Assembly (NCBI GenBank): GCA_015231795.1 | Contig: JADGAX010000009.1 | Span: forward strand, 1-64,000 | Length of the DNA stretch: 64,000 nt | From: Alphaproteobacteria bacterium | GTDB taxonomy: Bacteria > Pseudomonadota > Alphaproteobacteria > Rhodospirillales > WMHbin7 | Direction: 5' to 3' | Shown here: piece after piece, positions 32,233-41,862 of the stretch | Layout: each line of letters begins with the position of its first letter | Position numbering within the stretch: the stretch's first letter is position 1 | Translations under genes and position numbers: made by a program | The notes under the pieces: model-generated | What the model was told of the DNA's origin: nothing | Database searches by the model: none | What the model saw: the letters and a program-made list of their open reading frames with translations, nothing else

Positions 32233-33120
32233 TCAGCTCCCCTTTCCGAACAGGCCTTGGGGCTTGATCATCAAGACGATGGCCATGACCACGAAGATCA
32301 CCGTGCTGGCCGCCTCGGGATAGAAGACCTTGGTCAGACCTTCCAAGAGGCCCAGCATGAAACCGGTAACGATGGCGCCTAGGATCGACCCCATGCCGCC
32401 AATCACGACGACGGCGAAGACGACGATGATGATATTGGAACCCATCAGCGGATTGACGGAATAGATCGGGGCCGCCATCACGCCGGCAATGGCGGCCAAG
32501 GCCACGCCAAACCCATAGGTCAAGGTTACCAGCACCGGCACGTTGACCCCGAAAGCCTGTACCAATTGCGGATTCTCGGTGGCGGCGCGCAGATAGCTTC
32601 CCAACTTGGTTTTCTCAATCAAAAGCCAGGTGCCCAGACACAGGAACAACGAGGCCAAGACAACCCAACCGCGATAGATGGGCAGATACATAAAGCCAAG
32701 ATTCCAGCCGCCCTGCAGTTCTTCGGGCACCGCGTAGGGCGCTCCGGAAATGCCGTAAAGCTGGCGGAATCCCCCTTCTATCACCAGGGCGAGGCCGAAT
32801 GTGAGCAAGAGGCCGTAAAGATGGTCAAGCTTGTAGAGCCTTGAGAGCATGGTTCGTTCGATCAGAATGCCGAGCGCACCAACCAGCAACGGCGCCAGCA
32901 AAAGAGCGGCCCAGTATCCAAGGCCAGCATGACTGAGGACCAGCCAGGCGACGAAAGCCCCCATCATGTATTGGGCGCCATGGGTGAAATTGATAATGTT
33001 GAGAAGGCCGAAGATCAGGGCCAGACCCAGGCTAAGCATGGCATAGAAGGCGCCGTTGATCAGGCCCAGCAGTAGCTGGCCGAACAAGGCCTGGATCGGG
33101 ATGCCGAACAATAGGGTCAT
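32233..33120 (-). CDS. livH: Branched-chain-type ABC transporter permease (LivH)
   Basis: 295 residues, about eight membrane spans. LivH signatures: LLLGLINGAFYAMLSLGLAL, GLLNIINFTHGAQYMMGAF, and the loop LGSYLRAATENPQLVQAFGV that contacts the ATPases. The spacing of 4 bases to livM shows translational coupling. It lies downstream of the binding-protein gene in an operon of seven genes. Confidence 0.93.
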   Translation of the reverse strand: MTLLFGIPIQALFGQLLLGLINGAFYAMLSLGLALIFGLLNIINFTHGAQYMMGAFVAWLVLSHAGLGYWAALLLAPLLVGALGILIERTMLSRLYKLDHLYGLLLTFGLALVIEGGFRQLYGISGAPYAVPEELQGGWNLGFMYLPIYRGWVVLASLFLCLGTWLLIEKTKLGSYLRAATENPQLVQAFGVNVPVLVTLTYGFGVALAAIAGVMAAPIYSVNPLMGSNIIIVVFAVVVIGGMGSILGAIVTGFMLGLLEGLTKVFYPEAASTVIFVVMAIVLMIKPQGLFGKGS

Positions 33121-33194
33121 GGTGCGCCTTCATTCCTTGCCGCCATCGGTTGGCGGTGCCGGGGCGCCGGCATGGCGTCGGCGCCCCCTTGCGG

Positions 33195-34403
33195 TTATTT
33201 CTTAGTCAAAGGACAGGTGCTTTCGCTCATAGGCTGGAAAGCCTCGTCGCCGGGAATGGTGCGCAGAATCTTGTAATAGTCCCACGGACCCTTCGATTCC
33301 GCAGGTGTCTTGACCTGGGCCAGATACATGTCATGCACCATGCGACCATTGGGGCGCAGCTTGCCGTTCTTGGCGAAGAAATCCTTGATCGGCAGTTCGC
33401 GCATCTTGTCGGCAACCTTGACGCCCTCGTCGGTCTTGGCGGCCTGAATGCTCTTGAGATAATGGCTAACCGCCGAATAGACGCCGGCCTGAACCATGCT
33501 GGGCATGCGACCGTTCATCTTGGCGGCGAACCGCTTGGCGAAGGCGCGGGTCTGGTCATCGATGTCCCAGTAAAAGCCCGTGGTCAGCATCATTCCCTGG
33601 GCGGTTTCCAGACCCAGAGAGTGAATGTCGGAGATAAAGATCAAGAGGCCGACCAGATTCTGGTTTTTTGTAATGCCAAACTCCTTGGCCTGCTTGATGG
33701 CATTGATGGTGTCGGCGCCGGCATTGGCCAGGCCGATGATCTTTGCCCCCGACGCCTGTGCCTGCAACAGGAACGAAGAAAAATCGGCGTTGGGGAAGGG
33801 GTGGCGGACGCTGCCCTTGATCTCGCCGCCGTTGGCCTTGATGGCCCTCTCGGATTGCGCTTGCAAATCGTGACCGAAAGCGTAATCGGCGGTCAGAAAA
33901 AACCAACTGCTTCCACCCTGCTTAGTGACGCTGGCGGCGGTGCCGGCTCCTGTCGCGAAGTTGTCATAGGTCCAATGGAAGCCGGTAGGCGAGCACCAAT
34001 CATTGGTCAGCGGCAGCGAGGCCGCCCCTGAAATGAGGTCGATTTTGCCCTTTTCCTTGGAGATTTCGCGCACGGCACGCGCCGCTGCGGTGGTAACCAG
34101 ATCGGCAATGGCATCGACACCTTCGTTCTCATACCATTTGCGGGCGATGGACGAGGCGATATCGGCCTTATTCTGGTGATCGGCAGAGACGATCTCGATG
34201 GGCATGCCGTTGATTTTCCCCCCGGCGTCCTCAGCCGCCATCTGGGCGGCAACGACATTGCCTTGACCTGCAAGATCGGAATAGGTACCCGACAGATCGG
34301 TCAGCACGCCGATCTTGATCTTGCCATCGCTGTACTGGGCGTGTGCCAGGCCTGTCGATAGGGCCAATGCGGCAACGCTCATAAGAAGCCTTTTGATAAT
34401 CAT
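33195..34403 (-). CDS. Periplasmic substrate-binding protein of the liv-type importer
   Basis: 402 residues with a Sec signal peptide (LLMSVAALALSTGLAHA). Leu/Ile/Val-binding fold (PBP type 1): KIKIGVLTDLSGTYSDLAGQ, GMPIEIVSADHQNKADIASS, and the central WFFLTADYAFGHDLQAQSER. The group with ADYAFGHD tends to bind aromatic or short organic acids rather than leucine, which fits the neighbouring acyl-CoA synthetase. Placed between livF and livH, as usual. Confidence 0.9.
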   Translation of the reverse strand: MIIKRLLMSVAALALSTGLAHAQYSDGKIKIGVLTDLSGTYSDLAGQGNVVAAQMAAEDAGGKINGMPIEIVSADHQNKADIASSIARKWYENEGVDAIADLVTTAAARAVREISKEKGKIDLISGAASLPLTNDWCSPTGFHWTYDNFATGAGTAASVTKQGGSSWFFLTADYAFGHDLQAQSERAIKANGGEIKGSVRHPFPNADFSSFLLQAQASGAKIIGLANAGADTINAIKQAKEFGITKNQNLVGLLIFISDIHSLGLETAQGMMLTTGFYWDIDDQTRAFAKRFAAKMNGRMPSMVQAGVYSAVSHYLKSIQAAKTDEGVKVADKMRELPIKDFFAKNGKLRPNGRMVHDMYLAQVKTPAESKGPWDYYKILRTIPGDEAFQPMSESTCPLTKK

Positions 34404-34435
34404 GGTGACGTCCTCCCTTTCGTTATCCTGGCCGA

Positions 34436-35146
34436 TCAGACCCCCAGGTAGGCCTTGAGCTTGTCCTTGCTAGCAGCCAGTTCGTCGTTGCGCATCATGT
34501 CGATGACCCTACCGTGTTCGACCACGTAATGACGATCGGCGACGGTGGCGGCGAAATGGAAGTTCTGTTCGACCAGCAGAATGGTGAAACCCTTCTGCTT
34601 CAGGTTGCGGATGATGGCGCCGATATGCTGGACGATGACCGGGGCCAATCCCTCGGTGGGTTCGTCGAGCAGCAGTAGCCTGGCCCCCGTGCGCAGGATC
34701 CTGGCTATGGCCAGCATTTGCTGCTCGCCGCCCGACAATTTCGTGCCCTGGCTGGAAGCCCTTTCCTGCAGGCGTGGGAACAGCTCTTGCACCTCGGCAA
34801 GCGACAAGCCGCCCGCCCTGACCACCGGTGGCAGCAACAGATTCTCGGCGACGGTCAAGGAGGCGAAAATGCCACGCTCCTCCGGACAAAAGGCGAGGCC
34901 CAGGCGGGCGATGCGGTTGGAAGGCCAATCAATCAGTTCGTGTCCTTCGTAGCGGATCGATCCTGAACGCTTGGCCACGATGCCCATGATTGAGCGCAGG
35001 GTTGTTGTCTTGCCCACCCCGTTGCGTCCCAGCAAGGTCACGACCTCGCCCTCCGGAATCTCGAAGCTCATGCCGTGGAGGACGTGCGATTCGCCATAGT
35101 GGGCGTGGAGATCCGAAACCGTCAGGAGGGCGGGATGGCTATCCAT
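34436..35146 (-). CDS. livF: ABC transporter ATP-binding protein (LivF)
   Basis: 236 residues from the ATG at 35146 (MDSHPALLTVSDLHAHYGES); the 35221 start would extend it into LivG. Walker A LLGRNGVGKTTTL, signature KLSGGEQQMLAIARIL, Walker B RLLLLDEPTEGLAP, H-loop ILLVEQNFHF. LivF type by length and the QNFHFAATVADRHYVVEHGR end. Overlaps livG by 8 bases. Confidence 0.93.
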   Translation of the reverse strand: MDSHPALLTVSDLHAHYGESHVLHGMSFEIPEGEVVTLLGRNGVGKTTTLRSIMGIVAKRSGSIRYEGHELIDWPSNRIARLGLAFCPEERGIFASLTVAENLLLPPVVRAGGLSLAEVQELFPRLQERASSQGTKLSGGEQQMLAIARILRTGARLLLLDEPTEGLAPVIVQHIGAIIRNLKQKGFTILLVEQNFHFAATVADRHYVVEHGRVIDMMRNDELAASKDKLKAYLGV

Positions 35147-35906
35147 GGCCGGCCCCCATATAGGCGTCGATGACCTCTGGATTTGCGGAAATTTCCCGAT
35201 AGGGTCCTTCAGCCAGCACACGTCCCAGTTTCAGAACGGTGATGGTGTCGGACAGATCCGCCACAACGGAAAGATTATGTTCGACCATCAGCACGGTGCG
35301 GTTTGTGGCGACGCGCCTAATCAGATCGGAAGTGCGCACGACGTCCTCGACCCCCATCCCGGCCATCGGTTCGTCGAGCAGCAGCATTTCGGGCTCGAGA
35401 GCCAGGGTGGTGGCGATTTCCAACGCCCGCTTACGGCCATAGGAGAGTTCACCCGCCGGTGTATCCCGGTATTCAACGATGCCGACCGCCTCGATCAGAT
35501 CCATGGCGCGATCATTCAGCGTTTCCAGCGAACGGCCCGAGCGCCAGAAATGGAAAGACGTTCCTTGCACGCGCTGTAGAGCGACGCGGACATTCTCCAG
35601 CACGGACAGATGGCCGAACACGGCGGAAATCTGGAACGAGCGCACCATGCCCCGGCGGGCAATGGCAGCTGACTTTTCATGGGTAATATCGCGCTTGTTG
35701 TAGAATATCTGGCCGCTCGATGGGGCCAGAAACTTGGTCAGAAGATTGAAGCAGGTGGTTTTTCCGGCCCCATTGGGACCGATCAAGGCGTGGATCGTGT
35801 GGCGGCGCACTTTGAGATTGACGTCGGCAACGGCGACAAAACCACGGAACTCCTTGCTCAGGTCCCTGGTTTCGATGATGTAATCACCGTTCGCCTGGTT
35901 CGCCAT
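35139..35906 (-). CDS. livG: ABC transporter ATP-binding protein (LivG)
   Basis: 255 residues. Walker A LIGPNGAGKTTCFNLLTKFL, signature LSYGRKRALEIATTLALEP (the SYG variant is common in LivG), Walker B MLLLDEPMAGMGVEDV, H-loop VLMVEHNLSVV. LivG-specific features are the KSAAIARRGMVRSFQISAVF segment and the EYRDTPAGELSYG block. It follows the acyl-CoA synthetase by 4 bases, which ties import and CoA activation together. Confidence 0.93.
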   Translation of the reverse strand: MANQANGDYIIETRDLSKEFRGFVAVADVNLKVRRHTIHALIGPNGAGKTTCFNLLTKFLAPSSGQIFYNKRDITHEKSAAIARRGMVRSFQISAVFGHLSVLENVRVALQRVQGTSFHFWRSGRSLETLNDRAMDLIEAVGIVEYRDTPAGELSYGRKRALEIATTLALEPEMLLLDEPMAGMGVEDVVRTSDLIRRVATNRTVLMVEHNLSVVADLSDTITVLKLGRVLAEGPYREISANPEVIDAYMGAGHG

Positions 35907-35910
35907 GACG

Positions 35911-37545
35911 TTACACGCGTTCCGGCAGCAGATTCATGACCCGCTTCCTAAGCTCGAATTTCTGGATCTTGCCGGTCGAGGTCTTGGGCAGCGCAGAGAA
36001 GATTACTGTGCGCGGGCATTTGAACTTGGCCAGATGTTCGCGGCAGAAAGCGATCACTTCCTGCTCGCTGGTCGTTGCGCCTTCACGAAGGGTGACGAAG
36101 GCGCAAGGCGTCTCGCCCCAGGTGTCGTCGGGCTTGGCCACCACGGCGGCTTCCAGGATGTCGGGATGTCGGTAGAGGATCTCCTCGACTTCGACCGAAG
36201 AAATATTCTCGCCCCCCGAAATGATGATGTCCTTTGAGCGGTCCTTGAGCTGAATGTAACCGTCGGCATGCATCACCCCCAGATCGCCGGAATGGAACCA
36301 GCCGCCGACAAAGGATTCTTCCGTGGCCTTGGGGTTTTTGAAGTAGCCCTTCATCACCAAATTGCCGCGAAACATGATCTCTCCCATGGTCTCGCCGTCC
36401 CAGGGCACCGGCCGCATGGTCTGGGGATCGAGAACCTGAAGATCCTCTTCGACCGTGTAGGGTACGCCTTGGCGGGCCTTGAGCCGTGCTCTCTCGGGTA
36501 GCGGCAGATCGTCCCATTCGCTCTTCCAGGCGCAGACGGCGGCAGGGCCATAAACCTCGGTTAGGCCGTAGACATGCTCAATCAGGAAGCCGCGCTCAGT
36601 CATGGCGGCGATGACGGCGGCAGGTGGAGCAGCCCCCGCCGTCATCACCTTGACCGGCTGTGGGGCCGGTCGTATTTCGTCAGGTTTGGCATGGATGATG
36701 AAGGTAAGCACGGTGGGGGCGGCGCATAGATGGTTGGCCCCGTGCTCGGCGATGGCGTCATAGATGCCCTTGGCCGATACCTTGCGCAGGCAGATATTGA
36801 CGCCCGCCGTCGCCGCCATCGTCCAGGGGAAACACCAGCCGTTGCAGTGGAACATCGGAAGCGTCCACAGATAACGGGGATGCAGTCCCATCTGCCAGTC
36901 GAGCCCATTGCACAGCGCATTGAGATAGGCACCGCGGTGATGCGTCACCACCCCCTTGGGATTGCCGGTAGTGCCCGATGTGTAGCTGAGGGCGATGGCC
37001 TGCCACTCGTCGGCAGGCAGTTGCCAGTCAAAATCAGGATCGCCGCCAGACAGGAATCGTTCGTATTCCGATGCCGGGTCGGCACCTTCCTCATCGATCA
37101 CCACCAGCGGCGGCCTGACCGTGGCCAAGGCCAGAGCCTGGCGTGCCAATTCCAGAAAATCGGCCGAGACAAGCAGAAACTTGGCCTCGGCATGGTCGAG
37201 AATGAAGCCGATGGCGACGGCATCGAGGCGGGTGTTGATGGTATTGAGCACCGCCCCGGCCATGGGAACACCGAAATGCGCCTCGAACATCGCAGGAATA
37301 TTGGAACTGATGACCGACACCGAATCGTTAAGACCGATGCCGCGCTTGGAAAGCGCCGAAGCCAATCTCCGGCAGCGGATATAGCTTTCTGCCCAGGTGA
37401 AGCGCAAATCGCCGTGTATGACCGAAAGATAGTCGGGATAAATGCGCGCCGCCCGGCGCATGAGGCTAAGAGGCGACAGCGGCACATAATTGGCGTCGTT
37501 GCGATCAAGACCCTGCAAATAGGGGCTATCGGCCTTTGCGGACAT
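35911..37545 (-). CDS. Acyl-CoA synthetase (AMP-forming), DmdB-like
   Basis: 544 residues from the ATG at 37545 (MSAKADSPYLQGLDRNDANY). ANL-superfamily motifs: SYTSGTTGNPKGVVTHHRGA (A3), YGLTEVYGPA (A5), GYIQLKDRSKDIIISGGENI (A7/A8), and the catalytic Lys in LPKTSTGKIQKFELR (A10). The GVPMAGAVLNTINTRLD segment groups it with short to medium-chain and methylmercaptopropionate ligases. It activates a carboxylic acid with CoA and ATP. It is the first gene of the operon, followed 4 bases later by livG, so it probably processes the imported substrate. It is divergent from the LysR gene. Confidence 0.92.
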   Translation of the reverse strand: MSAKADSPYLQGLDRNDANYVPLSPLSLMRRAARIYPDYLSVIHGDLRFTWAESYIRCRRLASALSKRGIGLNDSVSVISSNIPAMFEAHFGVPMAGAVLNTINTRLDAVAIGFILDHAEAKFLLVSADFLELARQALALATVRPPLVVIDEEGADPASEYERFLSGGDPDFDWQLPADEWQAIALSYTSGTTGNPKGVVTHHRGAYLNALCNGLDWQMGLHPRYLWTLPMFHCNGWCFPWTMAATAGVNICLRKVSAKGIYDAIAEHGANHLCAAPTVLTFIIHAKPDEIRPAPQPVKVMTAGAAPPAAVIAAMTERGFLIEHVYGLTEVYGPAAVCAWKSEWDDLPLPERARLKARQGVPYTVEEDLQVLDPQTMRPVPWDGETMGEIMFRGNLVMKGYFKNPKATEESFVGGWFHSGDLGVMHADGYIQLKDRSKDIIISGGENISSVEVEEILYRHPDILEAAVVAKPDDTWGETPCAFVTLREGATTSEQEVIAFCREHLAKFKCPRTVIFSALPKTSTGKIQKFELRKRVMNLLPERV

Positions 37546-37722
37546 TGTTCTCTCTCCCTGGAACTGGCCGCCTTTATGAGGCCGGCGGCATTGTTCTGGG
37601 CAAGAATCTGCCTGCAAAGTTTTGCAGAACTATTCTTGGATTGTAACGAATTGTATCATTCCATTGAGCTTGCCGCTAACGTTGCATCGTGGCTTGGAGA
37701 ATCGGGGCGGGGATAAGAAACA

Positions 37723-38715
37723 ATGCCGGACAGAACAGGACAAAGAGGTCCGACACTTGACTTGAAAAGCCTTGAGGTTTTTCTGGCGATCATGGAGTCC
37801 GGCTCGATCACCCGCGCCGCCCAAAGCCTGGGCATGACTCAGTCCGCGGCATCGCAGATCCTTTCCCGCCTGGAAGCGGGTCTGGGCAGCAATCTGTTCG
37901 ATCGGGTATCGCGGCCCCTGCGTCCAACCCGGGCGGGTGAGATTCTCCAGCAGCGGGCCCGAATCTTGATGGGCGAGGCCGAACGGACCGTCGCCCTGGT
38001 CAGGGAGGCGGATTTCTCGGTCATTCCCATCATCCGTGCCGGACTCGTTGATTCCTTCGCGACCACGGTCGGGCCGCATCTGGTCAAGGGGTTGCGCGGC
38101 CATGCCGATCAACTGCGCATCTGGTCGGGCATCGCCCCCAACCTCAGCCGCGATCTCTTGAACCGTTCGCTCGATCTGGTGATTGGCAGCGATCCGATGG
38201 AAGACCTGGTCGGGCTTGAGCGGCATCGCCTATTCGTTGAGCCCCTAGTTTTGATCATGCCCAAGAGCCAGGCCAAGAGTTGGAGCCGTCTGCCACTTGC
38301 TGAATTGGCGGCCAGTGTTCCCATGGTTCGCTATTCCATCCGCTCGGGTCTCGGCTCGCAGATTGACCGCCATCTGCGTCGCATGAAGATCGAGGTGCCT
38401 CCTGCCCTGGAGTTCGACGCCACGGAAGCTGTCTTCGCCATGGTTGGCGCCGGAATCGGCTGGGCAATCACCACACCTCTTTGCCTTCTCCAGGGACGCA
38501 GCATTATTCCGGAACTATCTATCATGCCCCTGCCCGGTCCGGCGGTGGCGCGCAGTCTTTACCTTGTCCTGCGCGGCGGCGAGTTGACGGTCTTGGCCGA
38601 AAGGATTGCCGACATTTCCTGCAAGACTTTAAAAAACCTAACAAAGAAGGAACTACTACCTCTTGCTCCATGGCTGTCGAAGCACATCCGGGTCGGAGAA
38701 GGAAAGGTAGAATAA
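37723..38715 (+). CDS. LysR-family regulator of the lyase operon
   Basis: 330 residues. HTH at 14-75 (LDLKSLEVFLAIMESGSITR, AAQSLGMTQSAASQILSRLE). The effector domain (95-310) is of the LysR substrate-binding fold, and the IWSGIAPNLSRDLLNRSLDL region forms one lobe. It is transcribed in the same direction as the lyase operon, with a 97-bp gap holding two inverted repeats, and is divergent from the acyl-CoA synthetase. Control of the downstream catabolic operon is the most likely role. Control of the synthetase operon through the 37546-37722 gap is also possible. Confidence 0.9.
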   Translation: MPDRTGQRGPTLDLKSLEVFLAIMESGSITRAAQSLGMTQSAASQILSRLEAGLGSNLFDRVSRPLRPTRAGEILQQRARILMGEAERTVALVREADFSVIPIIRAGLVDSFATTVGPHLVKGLRGHADQLRIWSGIAPNLSRDLLNRSLDLVIGSDPMEDLVGLERHRLFVEPLVLIMPKSQAKSWSRLPLAELAASVPMVRYSIRSGLGSQIDRHLRRMKIEVPPALEFDATEAVFAMVGAGIGWAITTPLCLLQGRSIIPELSIMPLPGPAVARSLYLVLRGGELTVLAERIADISCKTLKNLTKKELLPLAPWLSKHIRVGEGKVE

Positions 38716-38751
38716 TAAGCGACACTTATTATATACATTATGTTTCATAAT
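38713..38751. promoter_or_regulatory. Two inverted repeats before the lyase operon (LysR box candidates)
   Basis: TAATAAG-CGACA-CTTATTA (38713-38731, 7-bp arms) and ATTATG-TTT-CATAAT (38737-38751, 6-bp arms). The second contains the LysR T-N11-A form with dyad symmetry. AT-rich surroundings (TTATATACATTATG) could supply a -10 element. Confidence 0.55.
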
Positions 38752-38812
38752 AACATTGCCCCCCCATCAGGCTTGCCCGACCATCGCCACAGGTTACTTC
38801 TGGAGCTGGGCC

Positions 38813-40222
38813 TTGGATCAAACTCTCTCACATTCACGCATCGAGAAGGACGCGCTGGGCTCCTGCGAACTGCCTGACGACGCGCTTTATGGTATTCATG
38901 CCTTTCGGGGAGCAGCGAATTTCGCTGTGTCGGGTCGCCTGCTGGCGGACGAACCCGCCCTGCTGTCCGCACTGGTGCAAGTCAAGAAGGCGGCGGCGCT
39001 GGCCAATGGCAAACTTGGCGCCCTGGGTCAGCGGGAAATGAACGCGCTGGTCGGCGCCTGCGACGAGATACTGGCGGGAAAACACTCAAAAAACTTTATC
39101 GTTGACCTCTTCGAGGGCTCGGGTGGCACCTCGCTCAACATGAACGTCAATGAGGTCCTGGCCAATCGCGCCTTGGAGCTGTTGGGCCAGAAGCCGGGCA
39201 ATTACGATCTGGTCCATCCGAACGACCACGTAAATCTTGGGCAATCGACCAACGATGTGTTGCCAACGGCACTGAAGTTGGCGGCCTACGCCGCCAGCGG
39301 ACCGACCCTGGATTCCCTCATGGCCCTGGCCGACAGCCTGGATAACAAGCGCCACCAGTTTGCTGAGGTGCTGCGCCTGGGGCGCACCTGTCTTCAGGAT
39401 GCGCAACCGATGATGCTGGGTCAGGCCTTTGGCGGTTATGCGGCGGCGGTCAGGCGCAGCCATGCCCATCTGACGGACTTGCGCGAGGAATTGCTGGAGG
39501 TCCCTATAGGCGGCACCGCCATCGGGACCGGTCTGGGGGCGCGGCCTGGCTATCGCCATTGTGTGTTGAAACACTTGTCGGAGCTGGTGGGAGCGGAAGT
39601 CAAGGCGCCGCGAGATTTCTTCGACGCCATGCAGAATCTGGATGAAGCGGCGCGCCTGTCGGCAGAGCTGCGAACAGCAGCCAACATTTTGTGGAAAATT
39701 GCCAATGACCTGATCCTTCTGTCCTCTGGACCCGATGGCGGCATTGGAGAAATCGTCCTGCCCGCCTTGCAGGCTGGCTCTTCGATCATGCCGGGAAAGG
39801 TCAATCCCGTGCTGCCGATGATGGTTTGCCAGGTGGCCTTCGTCATCGCCGGCAACGATGCCGCCATCGCCCAGGCCACTCAGCAGGGACAGTTGGAAAT
39901 CAATCATTTCGAGCCTGTGGTTGGCGTCAAATTACTGGAATCACTGCGGCTGCTTCAGGCGACCAGCAGTCTGTTCGCAAGTCGCTGCATCGACGGGATC
40001 GAAGCCAATGCCGAGCGAAGCCTTGCGCATCTGCTGGCATCCAGCGCTCCGGCGACGGCCTTGGTGCCGCGCCTGGGCTATGCCCGCGTCAGCGATTTGG
40101 TGAGGCGGGCATCGGTCGCCGGACGGCCTTTCCTGGAACTGGCAGAGGCCGAGGGACATATCGACCGTCAGCAGACGCTGGATCTGTTGAGAAATTGTAG
40201 CGAAGGACGAATGGAAATCTAA
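38813..40222 (+). CDS. Aspartase/fumarase-superfamily C-N lyase
   Basis: 469 residues from a TTG at 38813 (LDQTLSHSRIEKDALGSCEL). GGAG lies about 7 bases upstream, and aspartases start at this point; the 38756 TTG adds 19 residues without homology. Signature GSSIMPGKVNP (near 330), substrate loops FEGSGGTSLNMNVNEVLANR and HPNDHVNLGQSTNDV, and the GTAIGTGLGA block, all as in AspA. It makes fumarate by amine elimination from aspartate or an N-substituted aspartate. Context (ABC importer plus MmgE/PrpD protein) favours the N-substituted substrate. Confidence 0.9.
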   Translation: MDQTLSHSRIEKDALGSCELPDDALYGIHAFRGAANFAVSGRLLADEPALLSALVQVKKAAALANGKLGALGQREMNALVGACDEILAGKHSKNFIVDLFEGSGGTSLNMNVNEVLANRALELLGQKPGNYDLVHPNDHVNLGQSTNDVLPTALKLAAYAASGPTLDSLMALADSLDNKRHQFAEVLRLGRTCLQDAQPMMLGQAFGGYAAAVRRSHAHLTDLREELLEVPIGGTAIGTGLGARPGYRHCVLKHLSELVGAEVKAPRDFFDAMQNLDEAARLSAELRTAANILWKIANDLILLSSGPDGGIGEIVLPALQAGSSIMPGKVNPVLPMMVCQVAFVIAGNDAAIAQATQQGQLEINHFEPVVGVKLLESLRLLQATSSLFASRCIDGIEANAERSLAHLLASSAPATALVPRLGYARVSDLVRRASVAGRPFLELAEAEGHIDRQQTLDLLRNCSEGRMEI

Positions 40223-40258
40223 AATACGGGCAAGACCCGACAACAAGGGAGAAACAAC

Positions 40259-41086
40259 ATGAAAAGACAATTGATAAAGGGTGTGGCGCTATTGTCGCTG
40301 GCGTGGGGATTGGTGGCTGGAGCGGTGGTTCCAACCCTGGCCGACACCTTGGACAGAATCAAGGAACGCGGCAAATTGGTGGTTGGCGTCAAGTCAGATT
40401 ACAAGCCCTGGGGCTTCATCGATGCCGCTGGCAATCTGGCTGGCATGGAAATCGACATGGCCCATGACGTTGCCCAGCGGCTGGGCGTTAAGCTAGAGTT
40501 GATCCCCGTTCAGACTGCCAACCGCATCGAGTTCCTGCAGCAGGGCAAGATCGACCTCATCATCGCCACCATGTCCGACAATCCCAAACGGCGCGAAACT
40601 GTGGGCATCATCGAGCCCCTGTACTATGCGGGCGGCACCAATGCCTTGCTGCGCAAGGGTGCGGGTATTTCAAGCTGGCAGGATGTGCGCGGCAAGAAGC
40701 TGTGCGGCACCCAAGGCGCCTATTACAATAAGCGTGTGGCGGAATTGTACGGCGCCGAGATCATCGCCTTCGCAGGGAATCCCGAAGCCATGAATGCATT
40801 GCTTGGCGGCAATTGTATCGGCTTTGTGCAAGACAGCACTTTCATCGGCTCGACCTTGGCCAGCGGCGACGCCAAATGGGCCGACTATGAAATGACGCTG
40901 CCGACGGAAGACGAGCAGGGTTGGGGCATCGCTGTGCCGCTGGCCGAACTGAATGGTCCCTACGGTGATTTCATGCGCAAGATGGTGACGGATTGGCACC
41001 GATCGGGCAAACTGATCGACATCGAACGCAAATGGGGCATCAAGCCCAGCCCCTTCCTGCAAACCATGAATAAGATGTATCGTTGA
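40259..41086 (+). CDS. Periplasmic polar amino-acid binding protein (PAAT family)
   Basis: 275 residues with signal peptide ending near TLADT. Family 3 binding protein: ERGKLVVGVKSDYKPWGFID, AGMEIDMAHDVAQRLGVKLE, and the IDLIIATMSDNPKRRETVGI hinge motif. It is the first transporter gene of the operon, 36 bases after the lyase. It delivers the substrate to the two permeases that follow. Confidence 0.92.
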   Translation: MKRQLIKGVALLSLAWGLVAGAVVPTLADTLDRIKERGKLVVGVKSDYKPWGFIDAAGNLAGMEIDMAHDVAQRLGVKLELIPVQTANRIEFLQQGKIDLIIATMSDNPKRRETVGIIEPLYYAGGTNALLRKGAGISSWQDVRGKKLCGTQGAYYNKRVAELYGAEIIAFAGNPEAMNALLGGNCIGFVQDSTFIGSTLASGDAKWADYEMTLPTEDEQGWGIAVPLAELNGPYGDFMRKMVTDWHRSGKLIDIERKWGIKPSPFLQTMNKMYR

Positions 41087-41115
41087 CTTGAACCCCTTTA
41101 AAGGGCCCCTGATCG

Positions 41116-41862
41116 ATGGAAACGGTGTGGGAATGGTTCCGCTGGCTTGACAAGGCGCACGGAATCGACCTGTCGGTGTTTTACGACGCCGGTGACCGGC
41201 ACCGTTTCCTGATGGGCTTTCTGACGACCATCCTGCTTTCCATGACCTGTCTGGTTTCCAGCCTGGCCATCGGCTTTATCGGCGCCTGGGCGCAGCAGTC
41301 GCGCTTCCGGCCGGCGCGTCTTGCCGTTGGCGCTTTCATTCAATTCTTCCGCAATACGCCGCCTTTGGTGCAGCTATATTTCTTCTATTTTGCCATTGGC
41401 GGAATGCTGCCGAAATTGGCCGATGCTTCCGGCATGGCCAGCCCAATGTTTGGCAGTTTCTTTTGGGCGGCGGTTTCGCTATCGCTGTTCGGGGGCGCCT
41501 TCAACATCGAAATTTTCAGGGCGGGCATCGAGGCCGTTCCCCGCGCCACCATCGAGGCCGCCGAATCCCTGGGCTTCAGCAAGGGCCAGATCTTTCGGCT
41601 GGTCGCCTTTCCCCTGGCTCTGCGCTTCAGCCTGCGGGCGCTGAACAACAACATGGTCAATCTGGTCAAGACCACATCGCTGGCCTATGCCATAGGTGTG
41701 CCCGAGCTTCTTTACGTTTCAGCGCAAATCTGGTCGGATCAGTTGAATACCCGCGAAATGATGACCCTGCTGTTGTTCAGCTATGTTGGACTGGTCGGAG
41801 CAATGGTGTGGGGCATGCATCGTTTGGAACGGGCCTTGCGCATGCCGGGATACGGCCAATGA
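41116..41862 (+). CDS. Polar amino-acid ABC transporter permease 1
   Basis: 248 residues, HisM/GltJ type. About five membrane spans, with the EAA loop EAVPRATIEAAESLGFSKGQ and QFFRNTPPLVQLYFFYFAIG, typical of PAAT permeases. Its stop shares ATGA with the next permease start, so the two are made together as a heterodimer. Confidence 0.92.
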   Translation: METVWEWFRWLDKAHGIDLSVFYDAGDRHRFLMGFLTTILLSMTCLVSSLAIGFIGAWAQQSRFRPARLAVGAFIQFFRNTPPLVQLYFFYFAIGGMLPKLADASGMASPMFGSFFWAAVSLSLFGGAFNIEIFRAGIEAVPRATIEAAESLGFSKGQIFRLVAFPLALRFSLRALNNNMVNLVKTTSLAYAIGVPELLYVSAQIWSDQLNTREMMTLLLFSYVGLVGAMVWGMHRLERALRMPGYGQ

